From contig MNCI01010799.1 in NCBI GenBank assembly GCA_015680685.1, positions 1-64,000 on the forward strand: DNA of 64,000 bases, given 5' to 3'. Positions within the stretch are counted from its first letter, which is position 1. The number at the start of each line of letters is the position of its first letter. Positions 1-11,529 of this stretch are shown here, piece after piece. The stretch is from Gnetum montanum (Eukaryota; Streptophyta; Gnetopsida; Gnetales; Gnetaceae). The translations under genes and the position numbers were made by a program. Under the pieces are notes generated by a model. The model was given only the letters and a program-made list of their open reading frames with translations, was not told where the DNA came from and ran no database searches.

Positions 1-1425
1 TTGAATGTTCCCACTTCCTTTGCTCTAACAATATGGTACGGTAGGGTGGGTGAACAGGACGCTCAGTGAGCTCGTTTTTCAATTTCTATCTGTTTCTTTT
101 AATTTCTTACTCTCAACATTGCGGTTGAGGAATTCAAAGTTCTTACCTAATTTACCTGTTTTTTAAAAATAATTTATGATGAGATTTGACATGGTTTTTT
201 AGTTCGCTGTCGTCCTTCATTGTTATCTGGATTTAGGATTGACATGGATGGATCTAAAGAAATTGCAAATAAATAAAGATCTTCCAGTCATCCAATGATG
301 AAAAAGAAATCAGATAGCTGACCCTCCAATTTTTATTGAGACAAAAGTTAAAAAGATGATGATAATCTTTTAAAATGATAAATTGGAACAATATATTTTT
401 TAAAACCAATAAATTACAGTCATGCAGATCAGCACCAACAGCAAACTCTGCTCCTGAGTCTGGCCCTGTGGTACGGCAAATAATTAAGTTCCGAATGGAA
501 CAGAACTGTATTGTGCCGTGGCGTCGTGCCTACGACCACTAGCCGACAAGTAATTCCAGCCAAAGCAGGGCGAATCAGATTTATTGAATTTGAGCAGCGA
601 AATACGATCAAATGCAGTGAATCTACGCAGTGAGATACGATCAAAAACTGCAAAGCATCTGCAATCTGTTTTCACTTTCTACCAGGTAAAGATGACTAGG
701 TAAAGATATAAATTAACTTTCTTTTTCCTGCTTTCAGGACACGAGTCGTGAAGGTTAAGGACTACTTTCCAGAGTAGAATATGATTAAGATATTCTATTT
801 AAAGTTGAAGGGTCAACAGCTAAAATTGAAAGGTCCATCGATACAAGGTTAATCATTTGCTATTGGGAGCCTTATTGTGAAAGAGGTGCAGATATTTTGT
901 TGAAGATCTGGGAGTTCATGTGATTGTTAAAGTATGGTGAGGTTATTTGATTTCTATGTGGTACATTGTACCATAAGTTGAAGAGTCGGCCTTACCATAA
1001 GTTGGTCACAGAAGTTAAAGAGTTGGCAGGCGGTTAAAGAAATTGATGGTTCAACCGTTGAAGGTTGGAAGTTGAAGGGATGCTGTTTAATGTCACACCC
1101 TTTGCACTTCCCTTTGAATGAGCTCTCCCCTTTTCGGAGATCATTACAATCTAACAAATTAACTCACCAATCTAATGAATTAATTCTCTGCTTCTACCCT
1201 GTTTTTGTCCTGATTTAGGGTTTCTATTTGGCTATCCCGATTCATTTTTTTCTTATTTTTCTATGATTGCAGTGGTTTATCTTTAATATTCACCATGATT
1301 TATCTCTAATACTCAGGATTTTGTACTACCGATATATTATTTAAAAGCTAATTTGATGGAGACGTTACATATTTCAGTTTCATTTTTGCCAGTTCTTCGA
1401 TTATCATGCAAACAACCGGTTCAGT
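1..1425. other. Unassigned AT-rich sequence
   Basis: No reading frame with recognisable domains is visible on either strand; the few short frames lack family motifs. I see no LTR termini, primer-binding site or duplicated target site. A short phrase reading taccataagttg occurs twice around 970-1005, suggesting a small local duplication. It may be old decayed transposon or true intergenic DNA. Confidence 0.5.
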
Positions 1426-1502
1426 TTTTAAATTGACTGGCGTATGCCAAGATGGCAAAATTGNTTTTAAATTGACTGGCGTATGCCAAGATGGCAAAAT
1501 TG
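1426..1502. repeat. Exact 38-bp direct duplication flanking a single N
   Basis: Positions 1426-1463 and 1465-1502 are identical over 38 bp and are separated only by the ambiguous base at 1464. This is what an assembler leaves when two overlapping contig ends are joined without merging the overlap. The real genome probably has one copy here. A genuine tandem duplication cannot be excluded. Confidence 0.9.
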
Positions 1503-2217
1503 GATGTACTTTTCAGCTTTGCGAAGTGCAGGCAAGCTTAAACGTTTCCTCAATGGTTTCTACTTTGCCAGCAACCACATTGAAGCACCTAGTCGCCTAC
1601 CAATTAATATCCCATTTATAAACTTAATACTATTTATGGGTTTCCGATTGGAGATCTCCATGAAAATGAGCAAAAAAATAGAGGAACAATAAGATATTGG
1701 TGCAGAAGCTGTAGCCTTCCAAATAGATTTTATTGCAAATATTGTTAACGCAGTAACCTGGCGAAATGTAGATAGATCTGTAGTTCTTTCTAAAAAGGAA
1801 TTTATTGATAGGGTAATCATGGTTAATCATGTAACCAAGTTATCTTGGTTATATGATCATAGAATCACAAATACTGGAGAAATAAAATTATGAAATGTAT
1901 GACACATGCTGCTCAGCGGTCATATGATCACAGAAAGTAATAGAAACACTGCAACATTCACGTTTGCTATTCATCTTCAACAGGTTCATCTTCTCTAAAA
2001 ACTAAAATGTCCCAAGAAATTAGAAATCTAGGGAGCACAGAGGAAACAAGAAACTAAATAGACCTTTCTCCTGATTTGAATCCGCTAGATACAGTGAACG
2101 CGGTTTCGTTTCTTGGAAAAACGCGTGGTAAAGCCCCGAACAAAAGAAGAAAGTATTCGATCCAGTACTTGGCCTCTGCGCGGCGGAATCATGCCTCCTG
2201 AGCTCTGATCAGCTTCC
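1503..2217. other. Unassigned interval
   Basis: No domain, tRNA-like fold or transposon terminus recognised. The last 150 bases are less AT-rich than the surroundings and lead into a short ATG-initiated frame at 2218. Confidence 0.4.
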
Positions 2218-2403
2218 ATGGCGAAACAATGCGGAGTACTAATCTCTGTTCAGAACTTTCAGCTTCAACTCTCCAACCAAGTCACTGCAATTCTGCAGTT
2301 AAATTTTAATGCAGGAAATGCTTATGATCGCAATGACAAATTGCAAGCAGGACATAGTGTCACGTTTCTGTGGGTTGTCTGTTTCTCTGTACTTCAACTC
2401 TGA
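2218..2403 (+). CDS. Short ORF of unknown function, possible exon fragment
   Basis: A 61-codon frame begins at an ATG in a plant-favourable context (ccATGGCG) and follows a locally GC-richer stretch of about 130 bases. The peptide begins MAKQCGVLISVQ and is rich in Gln and Asn; I recognise no domain. There is no transposon motif and no obvious splice donor before the stop. It could be a gene fragment, the first exon of an undetected gene, or chance. Confidence is low. Confidence 0.15.
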   Translation: MAKQCGVLISVQNFQLQLSNQVTAILQLNFNAGNAYDRNDKLQAGHSVTFLWVVCFSVLQL

Positions 2404-4326
2404 TTCAGTGGTCCATACTGAATTATGAAGTATCCGATGCTTCAATGCGACAAGGATTATGAGAGTCATTTATAGCAAGTTGGAGTTTTCTGGTGAAGGT
2501 TTAACCATGATCCCTACTTTTATCGGACTACCGTAGAGTTCAATGCAGATACAAGGGTACGTCTGCCTTTGTATTTTTGCAAACGTATGGCTGCCAAATT
2601 GGTCAAGGTTAGTCTCTGCAAACAGGCGTGCAGGCAGGAAAGAATACATGACACTTGTCTGCATGTATGCATGAAACAATTCACAAAAGGTTAACAACAA
2701 AACAGTGGACAGATGAAATTCGCAGACCACTTTGCTTCTGGACATTAGCCAGGAAAGTTAAACGGCTACCGGACCTACATTATTTGTATGATATTTGTGG
2801 TTCCAGAGGTTCAACCAATCTCCATCATTTTCTCAGCCTTCCAAGTTGAAAAAATGGTCCCCACAAGATAGAATTCAATATATTACATTGCAGTTCAATG
2901 TGCTACCGTCGCCATTCCCAACAAGGCTCAGCAAGGATTTTCAAGATAGAATACAATACATTATTACATTACGATCACTGATGAATCTGTTTAACATTCA
3001 AAGCGATGTAGTCAGAGTTCAGTTTAACGCGAGTGTTAACAACTTGTGATACTTCTTGTGAGTTTAACGCTAACCATGCTCAATGAGGCCGCTAAAAACA
3101 AAAGAAAGAAATTCCTCAGAGCACGAATTAAGATAGAAGTTGTCCCTGGAAAAACTCCTCAAATGTGTGTTAAAGTGCTAGTCAAAATTGTAATACCTGC
3201 CCTTGATGATTACAGTACCAATGATGATAAGATCATATCTTCATAAGAATCTTGGAATTAAGAGATCAATGTAAATATTGTGAATCAATTGTAAATTCAA
3301 TGTGAATTGGATGTCAATAGTTAGTGAAATGTAAATTAAGAATAATTTGAAAATGGAATGAAAATTAGTTGAAAATTTCTAACTTCTTTTTTGGAATCTT
3401 TAATTTATGGTATACAATTAGATGCAAGGCTTTCTATTGATAAATTTAGATAGGGGCAACATTGTTTAGACCAAGAATTCAAAGGGTTTATCTTGTTCTT
3501 GAGTATTTAGGGCCAGATCAAATTACATTCTTTTATGGCAATTTTATCCTCTAATTTTTATTTTTCTATGAAATATTTCCTTTAAATTAAACATAGAATA
3601 TCATATATAAAGTTCCTAATTATTTATGAAATTAGTTGTTTATTAACATCATTCATAATGCAAGTTTTTTTTTATAATCTCTCTTTTAGGTGCATCACCT
3701 CACCTAGTAACAGTCTTGCTTTTCTTGAGTTAACCACTTATTTATCTTTGTTATTTTTCAAATATTATCAATGATTCTTCATCTTTCTGCTTATTTGTTA
3801 TATTTGTTGTTTACCGCTCAATAATTTCCTCATTCTTTATTTGAATTCCAAGTTGATTTTCTTTTAATGTTAGAGAGGTCCTTTAATGTCTAGGTCTTCA
3901 TCTTTGTTCTTAACCTCAACTTCAACAATAAAAGCAATTTGATTTTGATTATTTTTATTGATATATGTAAGGGTTCAATAACATAGATATGATTGTCTAC
4001 TATCTTTAATTTCAAAATCATTCCTTTATGATATAGATAGATTTTTATGAATAGATGTTTAATTTTATGAAGGTGTGTTCAAAGTCAAGAATGCCTAATC
4101 CTTTTTTCTAAATTAGAGGTAAGATCTTTTAGGATTGTTTAAAAGGATGAAAACCTAAATAGCCATCCATAAAACTAGGGAGCCTTCATTATTATAGTTT
4201 TAATAGTTTTATGTCTATCCTATGTTCATGAAGTCTTAAAAGGTTTTTTCTTTTATTGGCAATGATGTACTTGGAACTTTTTGTAGGATCTTTTGTTGTT
4301 ATCCAATCATAATACAGTATAGAAAA
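2404..4326. other. Unassigned AT-rich interval left of gypsy-1
   Basis: Nothing with family motifs is visible. A 66-codon frame at 3046-3246 (basic, with KNKRKKF and ending IISS) has no recognised homology and is probably chance. The interval ends at the TSD of gypsy-1. Its right end may be the upstream continuation of repeat copy A, which resumes at 14437, but I could not align it convincingly with the region upstream of copy B. Confidence 0.4.
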
Positions 4327-4331
4327 ACATG
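4327..4331. repeat. Left TSD of gypsy-1 (ACATG)
   Basis: Identical to the five bases at 14432-14436 immediately outside the other LTR, as expected from gypsy integrase staggered cutting. Confidence 0.85.
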
Positions 4332-5189
4332 TGATGAGAAGTGAGGTGCCCCTACGTCCAATCATATGAATTACGAAGGTGTTCATAGGTGATCCAGTCG
4401 AATTTCGTGGACCTATAGTTCTCCAATACACTACTTCCTCTAGGAAGTGAAATGGGCATTGAGAACATTCGTTGTCTTCCCAACTACACTTATGAAGCTC
4501 AAGGGTACGGCTTAAGTGTAATTGAGGTACATGATTTTTATCATTTTATGTTTTATAAGTTTATTCACCTACAACAAGAATGAAAAGTAGAGTAATTTAA
4601 GGTCTAATTAATTCACTACCTAGCTAGCCTAACAGAAGTACCTGTCGCACTTTCCTAGACACATCTTGAACACATATAGCACTACTAGATTACCAAACAT
4701 TAGGAATTGCTAGGTTAACAAGCATTATATGTATGCTCAAAGTGGTCATGCTTGTGTTCATAACAATTGGAAATTAATTGCTTAATTTAAATGCACTAAA
4801 GTAAAGTACATGAAAGTAAAGTGCATTAAAGGAAATATTAATCTATTCTCAATTCTGCAAGGATTGTCAAAAAGGGCTCGTTTTTATTCCTGTCACATTG
4901 CTATGCTTAAGTACATTAGTTTGAACAAAGATCCATACACACTTAGACTCATGCTGTGGGCACTTAGAATATATTCTAACTCTAGATCGAACAAACAATA
5001 AGAGCTTCATTAACTATGACAAAAAACTAATATCAAAATCATGAGCTCAAGCACTATATTTGTAGGCCAACATATACCCTGTGATATTGTATATCCAACA
5101 TCACATCTTGGGCTCTGGCATTGAATACTCGATGTCAAGGTTTCGATATCAGGTATCCAATATCAGAGTATGTCAAACATGACTCATCA
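4332..5189 (-). repeat. Gypsy-1 3' LTR
   Basis: 858 bp, homologous along its length to 13600-14431. On the plus strand it begins TGATGAGAAG and ends GACTCATCA. The TATAAATA seen in the sister LTR is altered to TACAAATA here (reverse complement of 5055-5062), so this copy's promoter box is damaged. The sequence just inside (5190-5210, minus strand) corresponds to the polypurine-tract position: ttatggtggta precedes the LTR, compared with tcatgggggta in gypsy-2. Confidence 0.9.
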
Positions 5190-7149
5190 TACCACCATAA
5201 CTGAATGAAAACTCATCCTTAAGTAAAGAAGTGGAGGAATAAGTTCCTTACAAAATATTGGAAAGGTATGGAATTATTAACTAACATACAAACTGACTTG
5301 GATGGAATAAATAGATTGTAAGTGCCCAACTATATGGATCTACAATCTTTTACAAAATTGAGTGTTCACGATAAGAGGAGTGAACACCCTAGGAAAAACT
5401 AACATCCACCCTCTTGGTGGCTAAAGAGTGACAGAGAAGAGCCAATGATCTTGAATGTTCCTCATCGTCTGATACTACTGCATCATCCTTGGTGAAGATA
5501 GTCCCACTTCCAATCCATGCTTCTCACTACAATCATAATAGAATCATGAATTAGTACGCAATGTGTAACACATAGCTATTAAATGCCTTGTCTTGTTGGT
5601 GGTTACACTTGGCGAGGTTGTGATTATGGTAGATTGATTCCTTTAGGAGTGTTAGTAGGAAGGTTAACAGATAAGGTAAAATAGATAAGTAGTCATTAAA
5701 TTTAGAAAAGTTCTACATAAGAAAATATTTAAAGAGGGTGTAAGAATTCATAACAATAAAAAGGAAAGTTCACTAAAAAATGTTGTGAAGATGTACACAA
5801 TTGGATGTTGTTGATGAGGTAAACAAAAGGATTTGATTGTAAGAGTATTTAAGGGTAAAGAACTTAACTAGCCCAACCAAAAGATATGTAAGAGGGTCCT
5901 TCCCAAAGCAGGCATAGGCCTTTTATGCCCTTGCATATCTTCAAAACAAAGAGTCCATTGGGCTCTATGGATGATTAATGGTTATAGAAGGTTAAGTACA
6001 AAAACCCAAAAGAAACTACCTAATAATTTCAACACATCAAACTAGGACATCAAACAAAAACATAAAAATAGTAGTGAGATGAGACATGGAAAGCATAGAT
6101 GGATGAGAGAGAGTGAAATGGAGTTCCTGATTAAGGTCACATGAAGTCCCTTGAGAATTTTATGGTTAAATGACTTGATAAGATCCATCATTAGTCTAGA
6201 CCATAACAAACCACATTCAGTGACTTCACATTGCCATTCTAAGACAAGCCTATCCCCCTGAGACACAAGAATGCATCCACAGAACAACCATTGTTTCTTA
6301 TTAAAGAAGAAAAGAGAATTAGGAAGTGAGGAAGGGCCATAGTTGGAGGGTACCTTCAGACTTGTAGCTTGTTTATTTTTTCTAAGGGGTGTGCTTTGAA
6401 TTTTCATCATTTTTTTCTAAAATGGAAATCACATGATGAAAAGACACATGCATTTGAACAATAAGAAATCCATGAAAACACACATGCACCTAGGCAAATA
6501 GAAAGGCACACAGAATTTGAATCCCCTTGAAGTCACACCCTATTCAAACCTTTGAATCCTTTCTAATTCTAGAAACTATCAAAGTCACAAATTTGTTAAA
6601 GTTTTGTTAATGAAAAAGGGATTGTGCATTTCCAAAACAAGGAAAACCATATAGTTTGTGAATGGGTGGATGTTGTGAACTCACTGTCTATTGCATGAAA
6701 AGGAAACCTTGTCCTAATCATCCATAATGAAATTCAAAGCCAAAATCCAAACACCAATAATCAAATAACAAAATAGTACATACCACCATCAAGTAATGCA
6801 TTACCATTGTACCTAGCATTTATTAACAAAAAGTTAGAAATCACATAAAAATAAAATAAAAGAAAATATGAAAGAATGTGTAAAATATTCAAAAAATAGC
6901 AAATTTACTAACGATGGTGAAAAAAAAAATTAGAAAAGATTTATAACATGAAATCAAGAAAACATATAATAAAGAATTTGTAAAACAAAAAGTTGTAAAA
7001 CAAAAATGTGCAAAGCGAAAAGATGAGAAACTGAGGAGTCACTTATATGGTTAGCATGGGTTGCTATCTCTCCCATGACTAAGTTGAAAGAAGCAGATCT
7101 GAAATATGGAGTGTGTTTGTCCATCTGATGAGGTGTTTGTTGTATTTTC
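5190..7149 (-). other. Gypsy-1 3' non-coding region between integrase and 3' LTR
   Basis: About 2 kb without a convincing frame. The 122-codon frame at 6042-6410 has no domain, but its DNA corresponds to gypsy-2 around 36870-37160, where the phrase ttcaaagcacacccctta is shared. This shows a conserved non-coding or degenerate 3' segment in the family. Athila elements commonly carry a long spacer, sometimes with an env-like frame, here; I see no membrane-protein frame that would support env. Confidence 0.65.
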
Positions 7150-8299
7150 TAGCTTAAGCTCATAGAAAGGTTTGATTTGTTGGATGTTGACCAACTATTT
7201 CTTGCTTGGGCTCTCAAGTTTGTAGATTATCATGGCCCTAGAAGAAAAATTTTCATAAATGATGTAAGGTCCTTTTCACAATGTTTAGAACTTAGTTCAT
7301 TGAGGTACATGTGTGGGGTTCCAGTAGAGAACCTTATCTCTTGGTTGAAATTTAACTTTTTTGATTTTAAGGTCATGGCACTTTTTGTTGTAGGCCTTGT
7401 GCAACACGTTAGATGATAGGGACACCAACTAATTTTTGTCTAGTAAGTTGAGATTCATTAGTCTTTCTTTTTGTGATAGATTGATGTCAAGATTGAGGCT
7501 ATAGGCTATTGAAAGTGTGCATAGATCAAATTGAATAGGAAGTATTGGTAACTTTCTGTACACAAGCTCATAGGAAGAATAGCCTATAAAGTTTCCATGT
7601 TTAGTGGTAGGCCCAAAGGGCATCATTCAATTTTGTGCTCCATTATTTCCTATATTTGCTAATAGTTCTTGTTAAAATCCTTATAATTTCCCTATTAGTA
7701 ACCTCAACTTGACCATTGGCTTAGGGGTGGTAGGGTGTTGTGAGTTTATGTTCAACCCCCAAGCATTGCATGACCTTCTGAAAAGTAGTGCTTGTAAAGT
7801 GAGTTCCATTATTAGAAAGTAATGCATGTGGCATACCAAACCTATTTACAAAATTTTATTATATAAACCAAGTAGCAGTAGAAGATGTACAATTGATGAC
7901 AGTTACTACTTCTACCCATTTTGTATAATAGTTAACAAAAACTATGATGTACAGCTTTCCATTGGACATGGGTGTGATGGGATCCATGAAATCAATGCCC
8001 TAAATGTTGAAGGGTTTCCATTGTTGAATCCATTGTTGAGGTTCCTCTATTCAAGTAGTCATTCCGCCATCTCATTGGCATCATTCACAAGAAAAGATAT
8101 AATGATGAGCATCCTTGAAGATTATGGGCCAATAGTATCCTACCATTAGGATTTTAATGGTCATGCATCTCCCAACATAGTGTTCTCCACAAGGACCTTC
8201 ATGAGCATCTTGGAGAATGCCTAGTTGATCAACATCAAGGACACACCAATGAACTAGGCCATTAGTGCACAACTTGTAAAGGTGTCCGTTGATCTCCAT
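7150..8299 (-). pseudogene. Gypsy-1 integrase remnant
   Basis: The zinc-binding region is at about 8081-8299 (HEGPCGEHYVGR, GYYWPIIFKDAHHYIFSC), the H2C2 module preceding gypsy integrase cores. The core follows at about 8050-7600: GIDFMDP carries the first catalytic Asp. The usual SDNGTHF reads SNNGTHF, so the second catalytic Asp is Asn. QVEVTNREI keeps the Glu. A further stretch, FIGYSSYELVYRK, matches the usual conserved region after the core. Stops interrupt the frame several times. Integrase would join cDNA to the target; this copy cannot. Confidence 0.85.
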
Positions 8300-8379
8300 G
8301 AAGTATCTTACCTAGTGAAGAAACTACTATTTCTTCCAATGTTCTAGCCCTTTGGAATCTCTTGGGTGAAAAGATAGGT

Positions 8380-8960
8380 GAGAATGCCATCATATCATTT
8401 AAGCCCATTAGGCAATTATTTAGTTATAGCCCTAGCAAAGAGAAGTTCATCAAGAAACATATCAGATAATGGGTTTTCTTCCTTTTTTTCATCCCATTGT
8501 AATAGATATAAGCGATTAGTGACCACATTCTCAATGCCCTTTCAAACTGCCATCATAAGATCGAATTCTTGCAAGATCACCAAACACCATATGGCATGGG
8601 GGCTCACTATTGGCTTGTTCATCAAGAAGTATATGGTGCTATGGTTTGTGTGCACAAACACCTTGTATTCAAGCACATAATGCCTAAACTTCTCTAGAAC
8701 AAACATCACTACCATCAATTATTTTTTTGTAGTAGTGTAGTTCAGTTGTGCACCCATAATGCTTCAACTAGCAGAGTGGATGTAGTATGGATGTTTCCTA
8801 TTGTCCATCTCTCTAAGCACAACTTCAAAGGCATAATTTGATGCATCTGTCATGACATGAAATGGTCTAGACTAGTTAGGTGCTTGTAGAATTAGAGTTT
8901 CTACAAGTTTCTCCTCAGTTGTTGGAATGCTTTTTCACATTATGTGGTCTAGAAAAATGG
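8380..8960 (-). pseudogene. Gypsy-1 RNase H remnant
   Basis: Minus-strand translation shows an MTDASNYAF motif, the family TDAS region with a catalytic Asp, then LNYTTTKK and FVLEKFRHYVLEYKVFVHTNHS, corresponding to the usual F.KFR.YLLG.K..V.TDH. The Asp of TDH is Asn. It sits directly between RT and integrase as in all Ty3/gypsy pol genes. Several stops and frame changes are present. Confidence 0.75.
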
Positions 8961-9780
8961 AGTATCTTTCTTTGTCAACTCCACCAATAGCCTTGCAATC
9001 TTAGAGAAATTATCTATGAATTTTCGGTAGTAACCAGTATATCCAAGGAATGATCGAACATCTTTGATAGTTTCTGGTTGGAAGGTTATTCCTTAGATGA
9101 CCCTTATTTTTGCAAGGTCTACCTCAATTCCTACTTGTGATATTTTGTGCCCCAATACAATGCCTTCTTAGACCATTAGATGACTCTTTTTCCAATTGAG
9201 CCACACGTTGGTTTCAACACATCATTTTAGGACTTGCTCAAGGTGGTCAAAGGCTTGCTCAAATGTAGCTTCATAACTGGGAAAGTCATCCATGAAGACT
9301 TTCATACCATTTCTAACTTGTTGTTGAAAAATGCTTAGAACTGGGCATTGGAATGTAGCAGAAGAATTGCATAGACCGAATGGCATCTTGCGATATGCAA
9401 AAGTCCCCTACGTACTTGTGAATGTTGTCTTCACTTAGTTCTCTAGTGCAATTTGAATTTGGTCATAATTGCTATAACCATTTGGAAAACTATAGTAGTA
9501 ATGACTAGATATTGTGTCTAACATCTAATCAACAAATGGCAGTGAAAAATGATACTCGAATGTTGCCATATTCAGTAGCCAAAAGTCGATGAAGACCCAC
9601 CACTTATCTCTTTTCTTTGGCACAATCACAAGTGGAATAACCCACTCACTATCTGTAATGGGATAAATGAACCCCATCTTGAGGAGTTGTTCAATTTCCT
9701 TTTGACAACCTACTTTAGTTTGGGGTTCAATCACCTCTGTGGCTGTCTTGTTAGCTTCATGGTTAGATTAGTGTAGATAC
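8961..9780 (-). pseudogene. Gypsy-1 reverse transcriptase remnant
   Basis: The opening of the domain is clear in minus-strand residues around 9734-9525: LLKMGFIYPITDSEWV, then VPKKRDKWWVFIDFWLLNMAT, matching the usual VPKK.GKWR.C.DFR.LN.AT. The catalytic motif reads FMDD, coded at 9285-9296, as in Athila-type RTs. Thumb and connection follow with [21 protein letters not shown]. Multiple stops show it is inactive. This is the only gypsy RT in the window; gypsy-2 and gypsy-3 have none. Confidence 0.9.
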
Positions 9781-9958
9781 AATGCTGGCATATCCTAGGA
9801 TCAATTCCTATGAGTTTAAGATATGACCATGCAAAAGTTGTTGACCATTTTTAAACCACATTCAATAACATCTTTTTCTACTCTAGAGCAAGATTTGCAT
9901 TGATTATGACTAGCTTCCATTTTTTAAAACACATATTCCATTCCAACCAATAGCATTT

Positions 9959-10279
9959 CTAGTTCAAGGGGCTCTTGAAATTTTCAGGAATCTCCAACTC
10001 TTCTAAATAAGCATCATCATTTGCATTATTAAAGAGCTGGTGATGAACTTGCTCTAGTTCATCCATGCCTATGACATATGTGCATGTCAAGTTCTTTGTC
10101 AATTCCATGTAAAGTGTGCTACTCTTAGAATCAAGCGGCTCTTGCTTGAAATTTTCAAGAATCTCCAATTTTTCCCAATAAGTATCCTCATTTGCTTCAT
10201 TAGAGAGTTGGTGATGAAACTGCTCTAGTTCATCCATGCCTACAACATATGCACATGTCAAGCTCTTAGTCGGTTCCAT
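9959..10279 (-). repeat. Tandemly duplicated coding segment between gypsy-1 protease and RT
   Basis: The 106-residue frame consists of two similar units of roughly 50-57 residues. The first starts MEPTKSLTCAYVVGMDELEQ, the second MELTKNLTCTYVIGMDELEQ; both continue with HHQL and an acidic stretch ending ENFK. The DNA units are roughly 10105-10279 and 9959-10101. It lies in the linker between protease and RT, where Athila elements have no conserved domain. Gypsy-2 retains only the start (gcatggaacgaactaag) before its pol deletion, so it does not show whether the duplication is ancestral. Confidence 0.8.
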
Positions 10280-10510
10280 GCAAAGTGTGTTACTCTCAAA
10301 ATCAGTGGTCAGCCACTTGATGGCCTCCTATTTTGTGGCTACTATATATAGACACCTTTGAATTTATACTTTTGGTGCACACTGCTTGTATGTAAAGATA
10401 GGTGCTTGTTTTATAGCCCAGAGCTTCTGCACACAATTACACCTTGTATCATTGTATGTGATTCATGGATATTTCTTTTTCTTAATCTTTTTGAATATAT
10501 TTATTTGGAT

Positions 10511-10900
10511 TCATGGATCTTTGATGCCCATTCTTACATTAATGGTGCTAAGCCATGTCCTTCCCATGATGATTGGGAAATTCCCTTTGTAGTTCTCCAC
10601 CTTGATCACTTGGAAATCAGTAGGATAAGACCATCCATAGACAGTGATGACAGTGTCTTCCACCAGTCCCAATGGAATAATGATGGACTGGTCTACTAGT
10701 TCTAATCTAATATTGCTTTTTTTGAGAGGAGACAAGTTCCATGAAGTGTACATCTTATGAGAAATTAAATGGACACCAAAACCTAAGTTGAGAAGAGTTT
10801 TGCATAGTTCATTCCTAGCAATCTGCAAATAAATGAGAGGGCTTTTAGGATTGGCTAATTTCTTGAGAAGGTTTTTAGCATAGATCTAATTATATATTGT
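10511..10900 (-). pseudogene. Gypsy-1 aspartic protease remnant
   Basis: The frame matches the gypsy-2 protease closely (shared VDQSI.IPLGLVED and FPIIMGRTW). The catalytic LLDSGS of gypsy-2 reads LLNLGFGVHLIS here, so the active-site Asp and Ser are both lost. The enzyme would cleave the Gag-Pol polyprotein. It lies downstream of gag in the expected place. Confidence 0.85.
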
Positions 10901-11529
10901 GTGAGTAAGTAGCATAGTATGGATCCTAAGTAATGTTTTGTTTGAAGGGCACTCAAAAGAGTTTGATATAGAGGAAGATGGAGGGATATGGTTGTCAATC
11001 GCAGGTGTATTTGAGGGCTTAGGTAGATAGCATGGTCAAAAGAAAGGTCCTTTCTTTGATTGAGTATTAGACCCTCTTAATTGATGAACTAGTTATAGAT
11101 TAATGGCCCTATTAGCATTGCGTTGTTGCGATTGAGTTAGTAGTTCACCATACATAGGTGGAGTAGGTGGTAGTTATGTGGCTAGAGGAGGAACATGTGC
11201 AGGGATAGGAGGGGGATAAGGATAAAAGGTGGCATCACTTTTTTTATGTGGAGACTAAGTTCAATAATAATTAGAAGAGTGGTAGTGAAATTGAAAAATA
11301 GAAATGTGATTGAAGGAGTCACGTGGAAATAGGGGTTGTTGAACATAGTAACCATATGGATCAAGTTATCTGTAAGGGTACTACTACCTTGGTGGTGCCA
11401 GTGCCCATGATTGTGGTTGCTGCCATTGTTGATACTACTCATATGATTATGGTGGAGTTCCACTTGGATAATATTGTTGTTGTTGGTGGAACTACCTAAA
11501 ATTACCTTGAGGATAAGGTAATCTTTTAG

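Noticed and set aside
6042-6410. 122-codon minus-strand frame in gypsy-1 3' spacer as an env-like gene
   Set aside because: No signal peptide, transmembrane pattern or similarity to known env-like frames; the homologous gypsy-2 DNA has no matching frame.
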